Part shown: positions 37,589-46,272 of the stretch, in pieces
Numbering within the stretch: position 1 is the stretch's first letter
Layout: the number at the start of each line of letters is the position of its first letter
Source of the DNA: OCS155 cluster bacterium AG-333-G23
GTDB lineage: Bacteria > Actinomycetota > Acidimicrobiia > Actinomarinales > Actinomarinaceae
Assembly: GCA_003282445.1 (NCBI GenBank)
Contig: QBZE01000001.1
Coordinates: forward strand, 124,001 to 188,000
Direction: 5' to 3'
Length of the DNA: 64,000 nt
Notes under the pieces: generated by a model
Told to the model about the DNA's origin: nothing
The model's input: only the letters and a program-made list of their open reading frames with translations
The model's database searches: none
Translations under genes and position numbers: made by a program

Positions 37589-38716
37589 ATGATAACTACT
37601 AAGAAAAAATCTTTCTTTCTAGTGTTATCTCTTTTGATGGTGTTGTCTGCCTGTGGTGGCGGAGATGATACATCAACAACAGAGACAGTAGAGGTAGCTG
37701 AAGAGCCTGCAGAGACGTTAGACTCTCCAGCAACAACAGCTGCACCAGCACCAGAAGAAAAGAAATTAAAAGTTGGTTTGGTTGTAGGAGCACTTGGTGA
37801 TAGATCGTTCATGGACTCTGCTAAAAGAGGATTTGATATGGCTGTTGCTGACCTTCCAATCGAAGGTGACTTTATAGAAGCCGAAGAAGCTGAAAGAGCA
37901 CAAGCATACGCTAACTTTATTGCTGACGGTAAAGACCTTATCATTGGTATTAGCTTCTCAGAAGCTGGAAGAATATTAGAAGCTGCACAAGCTAACCCTG
38001 ATATTCAATTTGCCATTGTAGATATGGTTGTAACTGACGCAGATGGTAATTTAGTACCAAACGTTGCAAACATTGTGTTCAAAGAGCATGAAGGATCTTT
38101 CGAAGTAGGATATATTGCTGCAAAACTTTCTAAGACAGGAAAGGTTGCTTTCATGGGAGGAATGGATGTTCCTATCATTAGAAAGTTCCAAACTGGTTGG
38201 GAAGAAGGAGCATTATATGCTAATCCTGATGTAGAGTTCTGTACTGGTTACGCTGGTAGCTGGGGAGATCCTGCAAAAGGAAAAGAAATCGGTCTAAGTT
38301 GTTTTGAAGATGGAGCTGACGTTATTTTTGCGGCTGGTGGTGCTACTGGAGACGGTGCATACGAAGCAGCTGCTGAAACAGGCAATTATGCTGTTGGCGT
38401 TGACTCAAATCAAGATTACATACAACCAGGCACAATGATCACATCAATGATGAAAGGTGTGGACAAGTCTGTATATAAAGTAATCCAAGATACAATTGCT
38501 GCAGACGGTCAAGTCTTCACATCAATTGATAGCTATGGATTAGCTGAGAACTTTGTTGGGGCTACATGGATTGTAGATGAAACAAATCTCTTCTCAGAAA
38601 CAGGACCAGCTGATATGGTTGCACAGATTCCTGCACTTCTTGAAGAAGTGAAAGAAGTACGTGCAAAGATTATCTCTGGCGAGATTGTTGTTACCGACGT
38701 AACTGCCGGTGGCTAA
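37589..38716 (+). CDS. BMP/PnrA-family nucleoside-binding lipoprotein
   Basis: Periplasmic-side substrate-binding lipoprotein of a nucleoside ABC importer. It has a signal sequence with lipobox LSAC (lipidated C22), a low-complexity linker rich in Thr, Glu, Ala and Pro (to about residue 55), and then a BMP/PnrA domain with KVGLVVGALGDRSFMDSAKRG, NVANIVFKEHEGSFEVGYIAA, VAFMGGMDVP and GVDSNQDYIQPG. It is followed by a strong hairpin terminator and the ABC ATPase, matching the usual order. Purine nucleoside binding is known for the family and inferred here. Confidence 0.93.
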   Translation: MITTKKKSFFLVLSLLMVLSACGGGDDTSTTETVEVAEEPAETLDSPATTAAPAPEEKKLKVGLVVGALGDRSFMDSAKRGFDMAVADLPIEGDFIEAEEAERAQAYANFIADGKDLIIGISFSEAGRILEAAQANPDIQFAIVDMVVTDADGNLVPNVANIVFKEHEGSFEVGYIAAKLSKTGKVAFMGGMDVPIIRKFQTGWEEGALYANPDVEFCTGYAGSWGDPAKGKEIGLSCFEDGADVIFAAGGATGDGAYEAAAETGNYAVGVDSNQDYIQPGTMITSMMKGVDKSVYKVIQDTIAADGQVFTSIDSYGLAENFVGATWIVDETNLFSETGPADMVAQIPALLEEVKEVRAKIISGEIVVTDVTAGG

Positions 38717-38726
38717 AATTTGATTA

Positions 38727-38764
38727 TTTCTTAGCCCGATTTATTTCGGGCTAAGAAATTTTTT
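38727..38764 (+). terminator. Intra-operon terminator/attenuator hairpin
   Basis: TTTCTTAGCCCG and CGGGCTAAGAAA form a perfect 12-base-pair stem around an 8-base loop, followed by a run of T. It lies 10 bases after the binding-protein stop and 15 before the ATPase start, so partial read-through would keep the binding protein in excess over the transporter. Confidence 0.88.
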
Positions 38765-38778
38765 AAACTATATTTCTT

Positions 38779-40305
38779 ATGAATAAAAAACAAAAAGAAT
38801 TAGCTATAGAAGTTAAAGGAATTACCAAATCTTATCCTGGCGTAGTAGCTAATAAATCAGTCGACTTTACAGTAAACAAGGGTGAGATACACGCACTAGT
38901 TGGTGAAAATGGTGCAGGTAAGTCAACTTTAATGAAAATACTTTACGGGATAGAACAACCCGATGAAGGTGAAGTTTCTGTTAACGGGAATGTAGTACAA
39001 ATAAATAAAGTTGACGCGGCTATAAAACTGGGAATTGGAATGGTTCATCAGGAATTTCATCTAGTCCCATCCTTTACCGCTGCTGAAAACATAGGTTTAG
39101 GAGAAGAACCACGAAATTCAAATGGTTTGATTAATTGGGACAAATTAAATAAAGATGTTTCAGAAATTGCTGAAAAATATGGATTGGATGTTGACCCCAA
39201 TCTTCGTATGATAGATGCTTCTGTGGGAGTTCAACAAAGAACTGAAATTTTAAAAACACTATATAGGAACGCTGATATATTGATATTGGATGAGCCAACA
39301 GCAGTTCTAACACCTCAAGAAACAGATGAACTCTTCCAGGTTATTAGAAGTTTAGTTGATGAAGGTAAAACAGTAATATTTATTACCCACAAGCTAAGAG
39401 AAGTAATGGAAATATCTGATCGAGTAACAGTAATGAGAGATGGAGAGGTACAGGGGGTTTCTGAAACAAAAAAAACATCTGTTAAAGAATTAGCTAATTT
39501 AATGGTCGGAAGAGAAGTGTTTTTACAAGTTAAAAAAGAAAAATCTAAACCAACTGATGTTGTACTTGAGGTTAAAGACCTATGGGTACATGATGCAAGG
39601 GGACTAGTTGCTGTTAAAGGAGTAAATTTTGAAGTAGCAAAAGGAGAGATTGTAGGCATAGCCGGAGTAGATGGAAATGGTCAGACAGAACTCGTAGAAG
39701 CCCTGGCTGGTTTAAGAGACACTAGTAGAGGAGAGATACTTTTTGAAGGAAAAAATATTGAAAAGAATTCTCCTAGACAAAGACGAAGAGAAGGTCTCGC
39801 TCACATTCCTGAAGACAGATCAAATACTGGATTAAATGTTAGATTAGCAATTTGGGAAAATTTAATTGGAACATCATATTTCAGATCACCTCTTTCAAGA
39901 GGAGGAATAGTTAGCATGAAAAATATTTTAAGACATAGTAATGAATTAAGAGAAACTTTTGACATCAGATCGCCAGGCGTCACTATTCGTGCTGGCTCTT
40001 TATCTGGAGGTAACCAACAAAAGGTCGTTGTGGCAAGAGAGCTTTCTGAGGAACCGGCATTAACAATTGCTTCACAGCCTACCAGAGGGGTAGACATAGG
40101 AAATATTGAAGCTATTCATGAGCAGATTGTTGAAATTAGAGATTCAGGAAAAGCGGTTCTCTTAATTTCAGCAGAACTTGATGAGGTTATGTCAGTAGCC
40201 GATAGAGTTGGTGTTATTTATGAAGGAGAGTTTGTTGAATGGGTTGATCCTTCGAAAGTTAATCAAGAACAAATGGGCTTATATATGGCTGGAATAAAAG
40301 GTTAG
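38779..40305 (+). CDS. Nucleoside ABC transporter, duplicated ATP-binding protein
   Basis: A 508-residue protein with two ABC domains in tandem, as in RbsA/MglA and in nucleoside importers such as YufO/NupO. The first half has Walker A GENGAGKST, Walker B ILILDEPTAVLTP and signature-like SVGVQQRTEI; the second has a degenerate Walker A (GVDGNGQTE) and LSGGNQQKVVVARE with ASQPTRGVDIG, the asymmetry usual in this family. It serves the two permeases that follow (2-base gap, then 1-base overlap). It is cytoplasmic. Confidence 0.93.
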   Translation: MNKKQKELAIEVKGITKSYPGVVANKSVDFTVNKGEIHALVGENGAGKSTLMKILYGIEQPDEGEVSVNGNVVQINKVDAAIKLGIGMVHQEFHLVPSFTAAENIGLGEEPRNSNGLINWDKLNKDVSEIAEKYGLDVDPNLRMIDASVGVQQRTEILKTLYRNADILILDEPTAVLTPQETDELFQVIRSLVDEGKTVIFITHKLREVMEISDRVTVMRDGEVQGVSETKKTSVKELANLMVGREVFLQVKKEKSKPTDVVLEVKDLWVHDARGLVAVKGVNFEVAKGEIVGIAGVDGNGQTELVEALAGLRDTSRGEILFEGKNIEKNSPRQRRREGLAHIPEDRSNTGLNVRLAIWENLIGTSYFRSPLSRGGIVSMKNILRHSNELRETFDIRSPGVTIRAGSLSGGNQQKVVVARELSEEPALTIASQPTRGVDIGNIEAIHEQIVEIRDSGKAVLLISAELDEVMSVADRVGVIYEGEFVEWVDPSKVNQEQMGLYMAGIKG

Positions 40306-40307
40306 AA

Positions 40308-41390
40308 ATGGAAAAATTTTCTTTTAAAGACATACTTGTTTTAATAGCAGGATTGTTTATTACAGCCGGAGTAGCCTATGCAATACTTACAGTAACCGGT
40401 TTTATTCCAACAGATATAGCAAAGTTATTTTATGAAGGTGCATTTGTCGGGCAAAGAAATATTTTAAATACTTTGAACATTGCAACACCATATATTTTGA
40501 CATCTGTTGCTACAGTAATTTCATTTAGAGTAGGAATGTTCAATATAGGAATTAACGGTTCGATGTATGTTGGTGCATTATATGCTGCTTGGGCGGGATA
40601 TAGATTTACTACTTTAGGTCACTTAAGTCATGTGTCTCTTTGTATATTTATAGGAATGTTAGTTGGAGCTTTATGGATGCTTATGCCAGCTTTACTCAGA
40701 GTTTATGCAGGTGTTAGTGAGATTATTTCTACTATTATTCTTAACTTCGTTGCTGTCTTGTTTGTCTCATATATGTGTAATGGACCATTTAGAGCTGCAC
40801 CTATTGCTCCAACAACAGCAAGAATATTGGAAACAGCAGAGTTAAAGCAGTATTTTCCAAACTCTGAATTCCACACAGGATTTTTTATTGCTGTATTTGT
40901 AGCTTTTGCAGCTTATTTTGTATTAAATAAAACTACTTTTGGATATGAACTTAGATCAGGAGGAGATGGTTTGGTTGGTTTTTATCCATCTAGATATAGT
41001 TCGTATCTTGGAATTCCTTCAGACAGATCAGCAATAACTGGTATGTTAATTTCAGGAGCAATTGGAGGCTTAGCTGGCGCAGTTATTGTTCTTGGCAATA
41101 CAAGAAATTTTTATCAAGAGATGGCATTCAATCAAGGTTTTGATGGAATTTTAATTGCAATTATTGGAAAACTAGAACCTTTAGGGGGGTTAATATCATC
41201 TCTCTTCTATGCCGCTTTAAAAAATGGCGGGTTATTTGTTGACTATAAAACTGAAGTATCTAGAGAGATTGTAGTTATTTTAATGTCGATTCTTATCTTT
41301 TTTGTCAGTGCTCAAAAAATAGTTAGTTCATTAGAGCGTTTTGAATTTGTTAAGAAGTTGGATAAATTCTTCTCAAGGAAGGTTAAGTAA
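40308..41390 (+). CDS. Nucleoside ABC transporter permease 1
   Basis: A 360-residue permease of the BPD_transp_2 (branched-chain/ribose/nucleoside) family with about ten hydrophobic segments. The conserved loop is visible in YSSYLGIPSDRSAITGMLISGAIGGLAGAV and FDGILIAIIGKLEP, the ATPase-contact region. It starts two bases after the ATPase gene and its stop overlaps the next permease start by one base, so the heterodimeric channel is made in one transcript. Confidence 0.9.
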   Translation: MEKFSFKDILVLIAGLFITAGVAYAILTVTGFIPTDIAKLFYEGAFVGQRNILNTLNIATPYILTSVATVISFRVGMFNIGINGSMYVGALYAAWAGYRFTTLGHLSHVSLCIFIGMLVGALWMLMPALLRVYAGVSEIISTIILNFVAVLFVSYMCNGPFRAAPIAPTTARILETAELKQYFPNSEFHTGFFIAVFVAFAAYFVLNKTTFGYELRSGGDGLVGFYPSRYSSYLGIPSDRSAITGMLISGAIGGLAGAVIVLGNTRNFYQEMAFNQGFDGILIAIIGKLEPLGGLISSLFYAALKNGGLFVDYKTEVSREIVVILMSILIFFVSAQKIVSSLERFEFVKKLDKFFSRKVK

Positions 41391-42319
41391 TGGAATGGCT
41401 TGAAGTATTTGATATATCTCTTTTTAGGAGTGTATTAAGAAGCATGACACCGATAGCTTTAATAGGTTTTGGGGCTGCTATGTGTTCAGCTTCTGGTGTA
41501 TTGAATATTGGTCTAGAAGGTAAAATGCTCAATGCAGCTTTTATAGGTGTTGCAGCAAGTTATTATTCAGGCAGTGCTTTAACAGGTTTTATTGCTGGTG
41601 TTTCTGCTGGAGTATTAACTGCAATTCTTTTTGGTGTTCTCAGTTTTAATCTAGGTGCAGATGAAGTCTTAGCGGGGCTAGCTATCAATATTTTTGCAAT
41701 TGCTTTTACTAGATATTTATTAGAGACATTATTTGATCGCAGGGGATTTTTCTCCGATCCATCTATTCAGGGCATAGACCCGATTGAAATTGAATTTTTG
41801 AAAGATACAAGATTTGAATTAATTTTTTCTGGTTTTACTCCATCTGTATACTTAGTATTCTTTTTAGCCATACTTCTTTACTTTGTTTACTACAAGACAA
41901 GATTGGGGACCGCAATAAGGGCAACTGGCGAGAACCCAGAAGCTGCAGAAGATGCAGGAATCAACACTTTAAGAATGAAATGGTTAACAGTAATATTTTC
42001 GGGTGTTCTAGCTGGAATCGGTGGAACATTCCTATCGTTAGAAAATATGACTTTATTTACTGAAGGCATGTCTGCAGGTAAAGGATACATCGGCTTAGTT
42101 GCTTCTTCATTTGGTTTTAATACACCACTAGGAACATTTGGAGCCAGTGGATTTTTTGGCTTGGGAGATGCTATTGGGATAAGACTTCAAGGGGTGTATG
42201 AGTTGGATTCAAGATTAGTATTAATGATCCCATACGCTCTTACAGTAGTCGTGCTCATTTTGATTGGAGTAAGGCAAAGATACAGGGTAAGAAGAGTTCC
42301 TATAGATATTTCTGAATAA
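41390..42319 (+). CDS. Nucleoside ABC transporter permease 2
   Basis: Second BPD_transp_2 permease, 309 residues, with eight to ten hydrophobic segments. GFGAAMCSASGVLNIGLEGKML matches the family N-terminus, and RATGENPEAAEDAGINTLRMKWLTVIFSGVLAGIGG is the conserved cytoplasmic ATPase-contact loop. It pairs with the upstream permease. The deaminase gene begins two bases after its stop, tying import directly to catabolism. Confidence 0.9.
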   Translation: MEWLEVFDISLFRSVLRSMTPIALIGFGAAMCSASGVLNIGLEGKMLNAAFIGVAASYYSGSALTGFIAGVSAGVLTAILFGVLSFNLGADEVLAGLAINIFAIAFTRYLLETLFDRRGFFSDPSIQGIDPIEIEFLKDTRFELIFSGFTPSVYLVFFLAILLYFVYYKTRLGTAIRATGENPEAAEDAGINTLRMKWLTVIFSGVLAGIGGTFLSLENMTLFTEGMSAGKGYIGLVASSFGFNTPLGTFGASGFFGLGDAIGIRLQGVYELDSRLVLMIPYALTVVVLILIGVRQRYRVRRVPIDISE

Positions 42320-42321
42320 AA

Positions 42322-43635
42322 TTGACAATTAACTATAAAGCAAAATATGTAGTTTCAAACAGTCAAACAGTACTAAAAGATAAAGTTATTCAAATTCAAG
42401 AAGGTAAAATCTCTGGCATTATTGATGAAAAAGACCTTGAAAGAGGAAGTCAGATAGAAGACCTTGGAAATGTTGCAATAGTTCCTGGGTTTGTTAATGC
42501 TCATTCTCATGTAGGGCTTGTTAGTGTTAAAGGATTAGGACATTCTCAAGCAAGTGCCCTTTATGACGTTATGTGGGGAATTGAACCTCACTTGACAGAA
42601 GATGATGTATATAAACTTTCTTGTCTTGGGATTTTAGATTGTCTCTCCTCAGGAACTACATCAATTAACGACCACTATTTTTTTTCTGAAGGTGTTGCAA
42701 AAGCCTGTTTAGATACTGGGATTAGAGGTTTTATAGGCCATACCGTTATGACGGAGTATGGGCCATGGGTTGGCGAAGAACAATTAATTATGGCAGAATC
42801 TTTTGTTAAGAATTTTATTAAATCTAATGATTTAATCCACCCTGTTATTGCTCCTCATGCTACAGACACTACAAATCCTAAAACAATATTAAGGATGAAA
42901 AAGTTAGCAGAAGAAAATAATCTACCTATTCATATGCATCTTTCTCAAACAAAAGTTGAATTTGATTATATTAAAGAAAATTTTGGACTATCACCAATAA
43001 AACATGCTCAAGAAATCGGATTATTAGGTAGCAATTTAATTGCAGCTCATTGCAATGTTGTTGAAGAGGGAGATTTAGAATTGTTAGCAAGTTCTGATAC
43101 TTATCCAATTTTTTGTCCAAGCACCCATGCTTTAGGAGGAAAATTACTCGATACTAATAATTTGTTATCAAATAATGCGAAATGGGGAATTGGTACTGAT
43201 TGCTCAGGTGGAAATGATGATTACGACATGATTGAGGAAACGAGAACAGCTTTGTTACTTAACAATTCAAAAGGGTTGGAAACTAAAATAGCACCCAAAG
43301 ATGTTTTTGATATGGCCACAAAACAAAATTTTGAAAGACTTGCTTTACAGAACAACATTTACAATATGGAGAACGGGTCATATGCAGATTTTATAACAAT
43401 TAATTTAGACTCAGAAAAAATACAACCTATCCATGATTTAATCAATAATATAGTTCTTTCTTCTAGCTCTAAAGAAGTCAAAGATGTTGTTGTAAATGGT
43501 AAAGAGGTTATAAGGAATTATGAATTTATTGATTTAGATAAAGAAAAAATTATATTTGAAGCAAATCAAGTATTAGAAAAGTTATTAATAAAAAGTAATT
43601 TTAAAGAGAGAATAGAAAAAGGTGAATTCTCATAG
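42322..43635 (+). CDS. Amidohydrolase, MTA/SAH-deaminase/guanine-deaminase-like (TRZ/ATZ/SsnA group)
   Basis: A 437-residue metal-dependent deaminase of the amidohydrolase superfamily. Metal ligands appear in NAHSHVG (HxH), HMHLSQT and AAHCN, and the catalytic aspartate in GTDCSGGNDDYD. The small beta domain surrounds the barrel (N-terminal AKYVVSNSQTVLKDKVIQI, C-terminal VKDVVVNGKEVIRNYEF). The group includes adenosine-analogue, guanine and triazine hydrolases. Its place after a nucleoside importer and before adenosine deaminase points to a purine base or nucleoside substrate. The start is TTG at 42322; an AAAGGTGA near the end probably serves the next gene. Confidence 0.85.
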   Translation: MTINYKAKYVVSNSQTVLKDKVIQIQEGKISGIIDEKDLERGSQIEDLGNVAIVPGFVNAHSHVGLVSVKGLGHSQASALYDVMWGIEPHLTEDDVYKLSCLGILDCLSSGTTSINDHYFFSEGVAKACLDTGIRGFIGHTVMTEYGPWVGEEQLIMAESFVKNFIKSNDLIHPVIAPHATDTTNPKTILRMKKLAEENNLPIHMHLSQTKVEFDYIKENFGLSPIKHAQEIGLLGSNLIAAHCNVVEEGDLELLASSDTYPIFCPSTHALGGKLLDTNNLLSNNAKWGIGTDCSGGNDDYDMIEETRTALLLNNSKGLETKIAPKDVFDMATKQNFERLALQNNIYNMENGSYADFITINLDSEKIQPIHDLINNIVLSSSSKEVKDVVVNGKEVIRNYEFIDLDKEKIIFEANQVLEKLLIKSNFKERIEKGEFS

Positions 43636-44612
43636 CTAATCAAACTTCATTACTTCACGACCATTTAGATGGTGGCTTAAGACCCAAGACTATTATTGAG
43701 ATTGCATCAAAAGAAAATATTGAACTTCCCACAATAAATGAAAAAGAATTAGCGGGTTGGTTTTTTGAGAATATATCAACAAAAAATAATCAAGTATTCA
43801 ACAAATTTGCTTTAACCATCTCTCTAATGCAAAAATATGAACATATTGAAAGAATTTCTTATGAAGCTGTAGAAGATTTAAGAAAAGACAATGTTGAAAA
43901 TGCTGAGATAAGATTTGCACCTTTGCAACATTTAAATAAAGAGACAAGCCCAATAGAAATTGTTAAAGCAGCTTGTGCTGGATTACTTGAAGGAGAAAAA
44001 GATTTTGGGGGAAATTTTAATTTAATTTTGTGTGGTATGAGGCAAAATAACGACTCGGTAGATGTTGCCAAGCTTGCAATTGAGGCCATTAATTATAAGG
44101 TCGTTGGCTTTGATTTAGCTGGTCCAGAATTCAATTTTCCTCCCAGCCTTCATTTAGAGGCATGTCATTTAATTAGGAACTCTGATATCGGACTTACAAT
44201 TCATGCTGGAGAAGCAGCAGATTTGTCTTATATAGAAGATGCCATCATAAATTGTAAAGCTCAAAGAATTGGGCATGGTTGGCAAATTATTGAAGGATGT
44301 AAACAAGAGGGAGATCTTTTTATACCAAATTCTAAAATTGCAGATATAGTTTTAGATCATCAGATACCCTTGGAGATATGTATATCTTCTAACATAAAAT
44401 CAGGTGCAAGTGAAGTTTCAATTGAAAACCATCCAGCGATAGCTCTTTTAAAAAGTGGTTTTAAAGTTACTTTGAACACTGATAACCGTCTAATGGCAAA
44501 TACAACCCTCTCTAAAGAGTTTAAAAAGGCAAAAGAGTTTTTAAAACTAGAAAGCTTAGATCAGGAGCTATTATTAAAAAACAGTTACGATTCATTATTT
44601 ACTAATTTATAA
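43632..44612 (+). CDS. add: Adenosine deaminase, apparently starting on a non-standard ATA codon
   Basis: Deaminates adenosine to inosine. Read from 43632 the 326-residue protein has LLHDHLDGGLRP (metal ligands H9 and H11), HAGE, RIGHGW and VTLNTDNRLMANT, the complete zinc enzyme set. The first in-frame ATG is at 43827 and would delete the HxH motif; the frame is open only from 43626, and no ATG, GTG or TTG lies before the motif. ATA at 43632 overlaps the previous stop (ATAG) and has GGTGA (43621-43625) six bases upstream, so ATA, or less likely ATT at 43626, is the start. A one-base error from ATG is also possible. Confidence 0.88.
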   Translation: MANQTSLLHDHLDGGLRPKTIIEIASKENIELPTINEKELAGWFFENISTKNNQVFNKFALTISLMQKYEHIERISYEAVEDLRKDNVENAEIRFAPLQHLNKETSPIEIVKAACAGLLEGEKDFGGNFNLILCGMRQNNDSVDVAKLAIEAINYKVVGFDLAGPEFNFPPSLHLEACHLIRNSDIGLTIHAGEAADLSYIEDAIINCKAQRIGHGWQIIEGCKQEGDLFIPNSKIADIVLDHQIPLEICISSNIKSGASEVSIENHPAIALLKSGFKVTLNTDNRLMANTTLSKEFKKAKEFLKLESLDQELLLKNSYDSLFTNL

Positions 44613-44656
44613 ATTCTAGTTTTTTAAACTTTGCGAATCAGACTACCCTTTAATTA

Positions 44657-44692
44657 ATAAGTAACTAGACAACCTTATAAAAAACTAGGAGG
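44657..44692 (+). promoter_or_regulatory. preQ1-I riboswitch controlling queF
   Basis: ATAAG (44657-44661) and CTTAT (44674-44678) form the P1 stem around a 12-base loop TAACTAGACAAC, followed by an A-rich tail AAAAAACTAGGAGG. CTAG in the loop (44665-44668) pairs with CTAG in the tail (44685-44688), the H-type pseudoknot of preQ1-I aptamers. Stem, 12-base loop and AAAAAACTA tail match the B. subtilis motif. The tail CTAG overlaps the AGGAGG ribosome binding site (44687-44692), so ligand binding should block translation of queF. Confidence 0.88.
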
Positions 44693-44696
44693 AACA

Positions 44697-45092
44697 ATGG
44701 CAGATATGCCTGAAAGCAGTGAAGAATTATCTGTTTTAAAATCAACAATCAATAAACCTATCGATAAATTAGAAACTTTTCCAGCTCCAAAAAATGTAAC
44801 TAATGTTAAATTTTTTACAGATGAATTAACAAGCATCTGCCCTATAACTGGTCAACCAGATTTTGGGGATTTAACTATTGAATATGAACCAAATAAATTA
44901 TGTTTAGAATCAAAATCCTTAAAACTCTATCTTTGGACTTTTCGAGAAGAGGGTCATTTCTGTGAAGCTTTAGCTAGTGAAATTGCACAGAAAATATTTG
45001 ACACACTAAAACCAAAGTGGGTAAGAGTTACAAATGAACAATCAAAAAGAGGTGGGATTGAAACTACCGCTATTGGGTACGTTGAAGAGTAG
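44697..45092 (+). CDS. queF: NADPH-dependent 7-cyano-7-deazaguanine (preQ0) reductase
   Basis: QueF reduces the nitrile preQ0 to preQ1 on the path to queuosine in tRNA. The 131-residue type I form has the thioimide-forming cysteine C48 and D55 in SICPITGQPDFG, and the QueF motif ESKSLKLYLWTFREEGHFCE (71-90). It is preceded by AGGAGG inside a preQ1 riboswitch, so its product represses it. No other queuosine genes are in the window. Confidence 0.96.
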   Translation: MADMPESSEELSVLKSTINKPIDKLETFPAPKNVTNVKFFTDELTSICPITGQPDFGDLTIEYEPNKLCLESKSLKLYLWTFREEGHFCEALASEIAQKIFDTLKPKWVRVTNEQSKRGGIETTAIGYVEE

Positions 45093-45106
45093 ATTAAGAA
45101 AAAAAA

Positions 45107-46270
45107 TTATTTTTGTAATTCCAAAACAGTGGCTGCCAATAAGACACTACCATTTCTTATAGTTTCTTTTGCAGCGGTAGTTAACGTTGCATCAGCAAAT
45201 TCTGGCTGATGGTTAACAACTTTTCCATCATCAGGAACTATGGCTAAGAAGGCATGCAAAGAGGGAATAAGTTTAGATATATTTCCAAAATCAGTAGACC
45301 CATTTTTTGATTGATCAAAATCTTTGTTGGTCTTAATATCTATTGATAATTCTTTTGAAAATTTTGTAAATATAGTTGCTAGCTTTTTGTCTGTTACTAA
45401 ATTTTCATAAATTCCGTTACCTTCAATTATATTTAATTTACAACCAGTGGCTAAGGCTGCACTTTTAAAACATTTTATAATTTTTGATTCAAGTTTTTTT
45501 AATTCACTTGTTTGCTGGGCCCTAATCATCCAACTTGATCTTGTAAAATCTGGAATTATATTTGCAGATTCCCCACCATTTGTAATTATTCCATGAACTT
45601 TTTCTGTAGTCTTTAATTGTTGGCGTAAAACACTTATTGAGTTGTATGCCAAGATTTGTGCATCTAATGCATTTTTTCCAACATATGGGGAACCAGAGGC
45701 ATGTGCAGCTTTTCCATAAAATTCAACATCTATCTGCTTTACAGCAATCATTAATGGGTCAACCTCATCTCTCGTTGCAGGATGGATCATTAATGCTGCT
45801 TTAGTCTCATTAAATACTCCTTTTTTAATTAGTTTTATTTTTCCTCCTCCACCACCATTTTTAAAAGTTAAGGGGATTATTTCCTCAGCAGGGCATCCAA
45901 CAATTGTTACGTCATTATTAAGATCATTTGTATATTTAGACAAAAGATATATAGCTCCTAAACCGATTGAAGATATTACATTATGCCCACAAGCATGACC
46001 AATTCCTGGAAGAGCATCATATTCAATACAAATTGCTATATTTTCTTTACTTGATTTTCTTCCTTTTAATTTTCCAACAAACGCTGTAGGAATATCATCA
46101 AAATATTGAAAATCTTTTATCCCTACACTTTGTTTTAAAAATTCGATTATTTTTTTAGATGATTTAATTTCTTCATAACCTAGTTCGGGGTTATTGTATA
46201 AGTAATTGTTGATAGAGTGTAATTTTTTCTCTATTTTTGTGTACTCTTTTGACAGTTCTTTAATTATCAA
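45107..46270 (-). CDS. M20-family amidohydrolase (AbgB/hippurate-hydrolase-like)
   Basis: A 387-residue metallopeptidase-fold amidase. Family features are [25 protein letters not shown]-type sequence with the metal Asp/His region, CPAEE, and a dimerisation domain beginning [23 protein letters not shown]. This group includes p-aminobenzoyl-glutamate and N-acyl amino acid hydrolases; the substrate is unknown. It is read leftwards, two bases after the zinc-ribbon gene. There is no signal peptide. Its stop faces queF with a 14-base gap. Confidence 0.85.
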   Translation of the reverse strand: [387 protein letters not shown]

Positions 46271-46272
46271 AA

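Noticed and set aside
43626-43640. Adenosine deaminase as a pseudogene or frameshifted tail of the amidohydrolase
   Set aside because: The two proteins are different families, the frame is intact from the first conserved motif to the stop, and a ribosome binding site is in place.
43827-44612. Adenosine deaminase starting at ATG 43827
   Set aside because: This would remove the HDHLDGG metal-binding motif that is encoded in frame immediately upstream, so the longer reading was taken.
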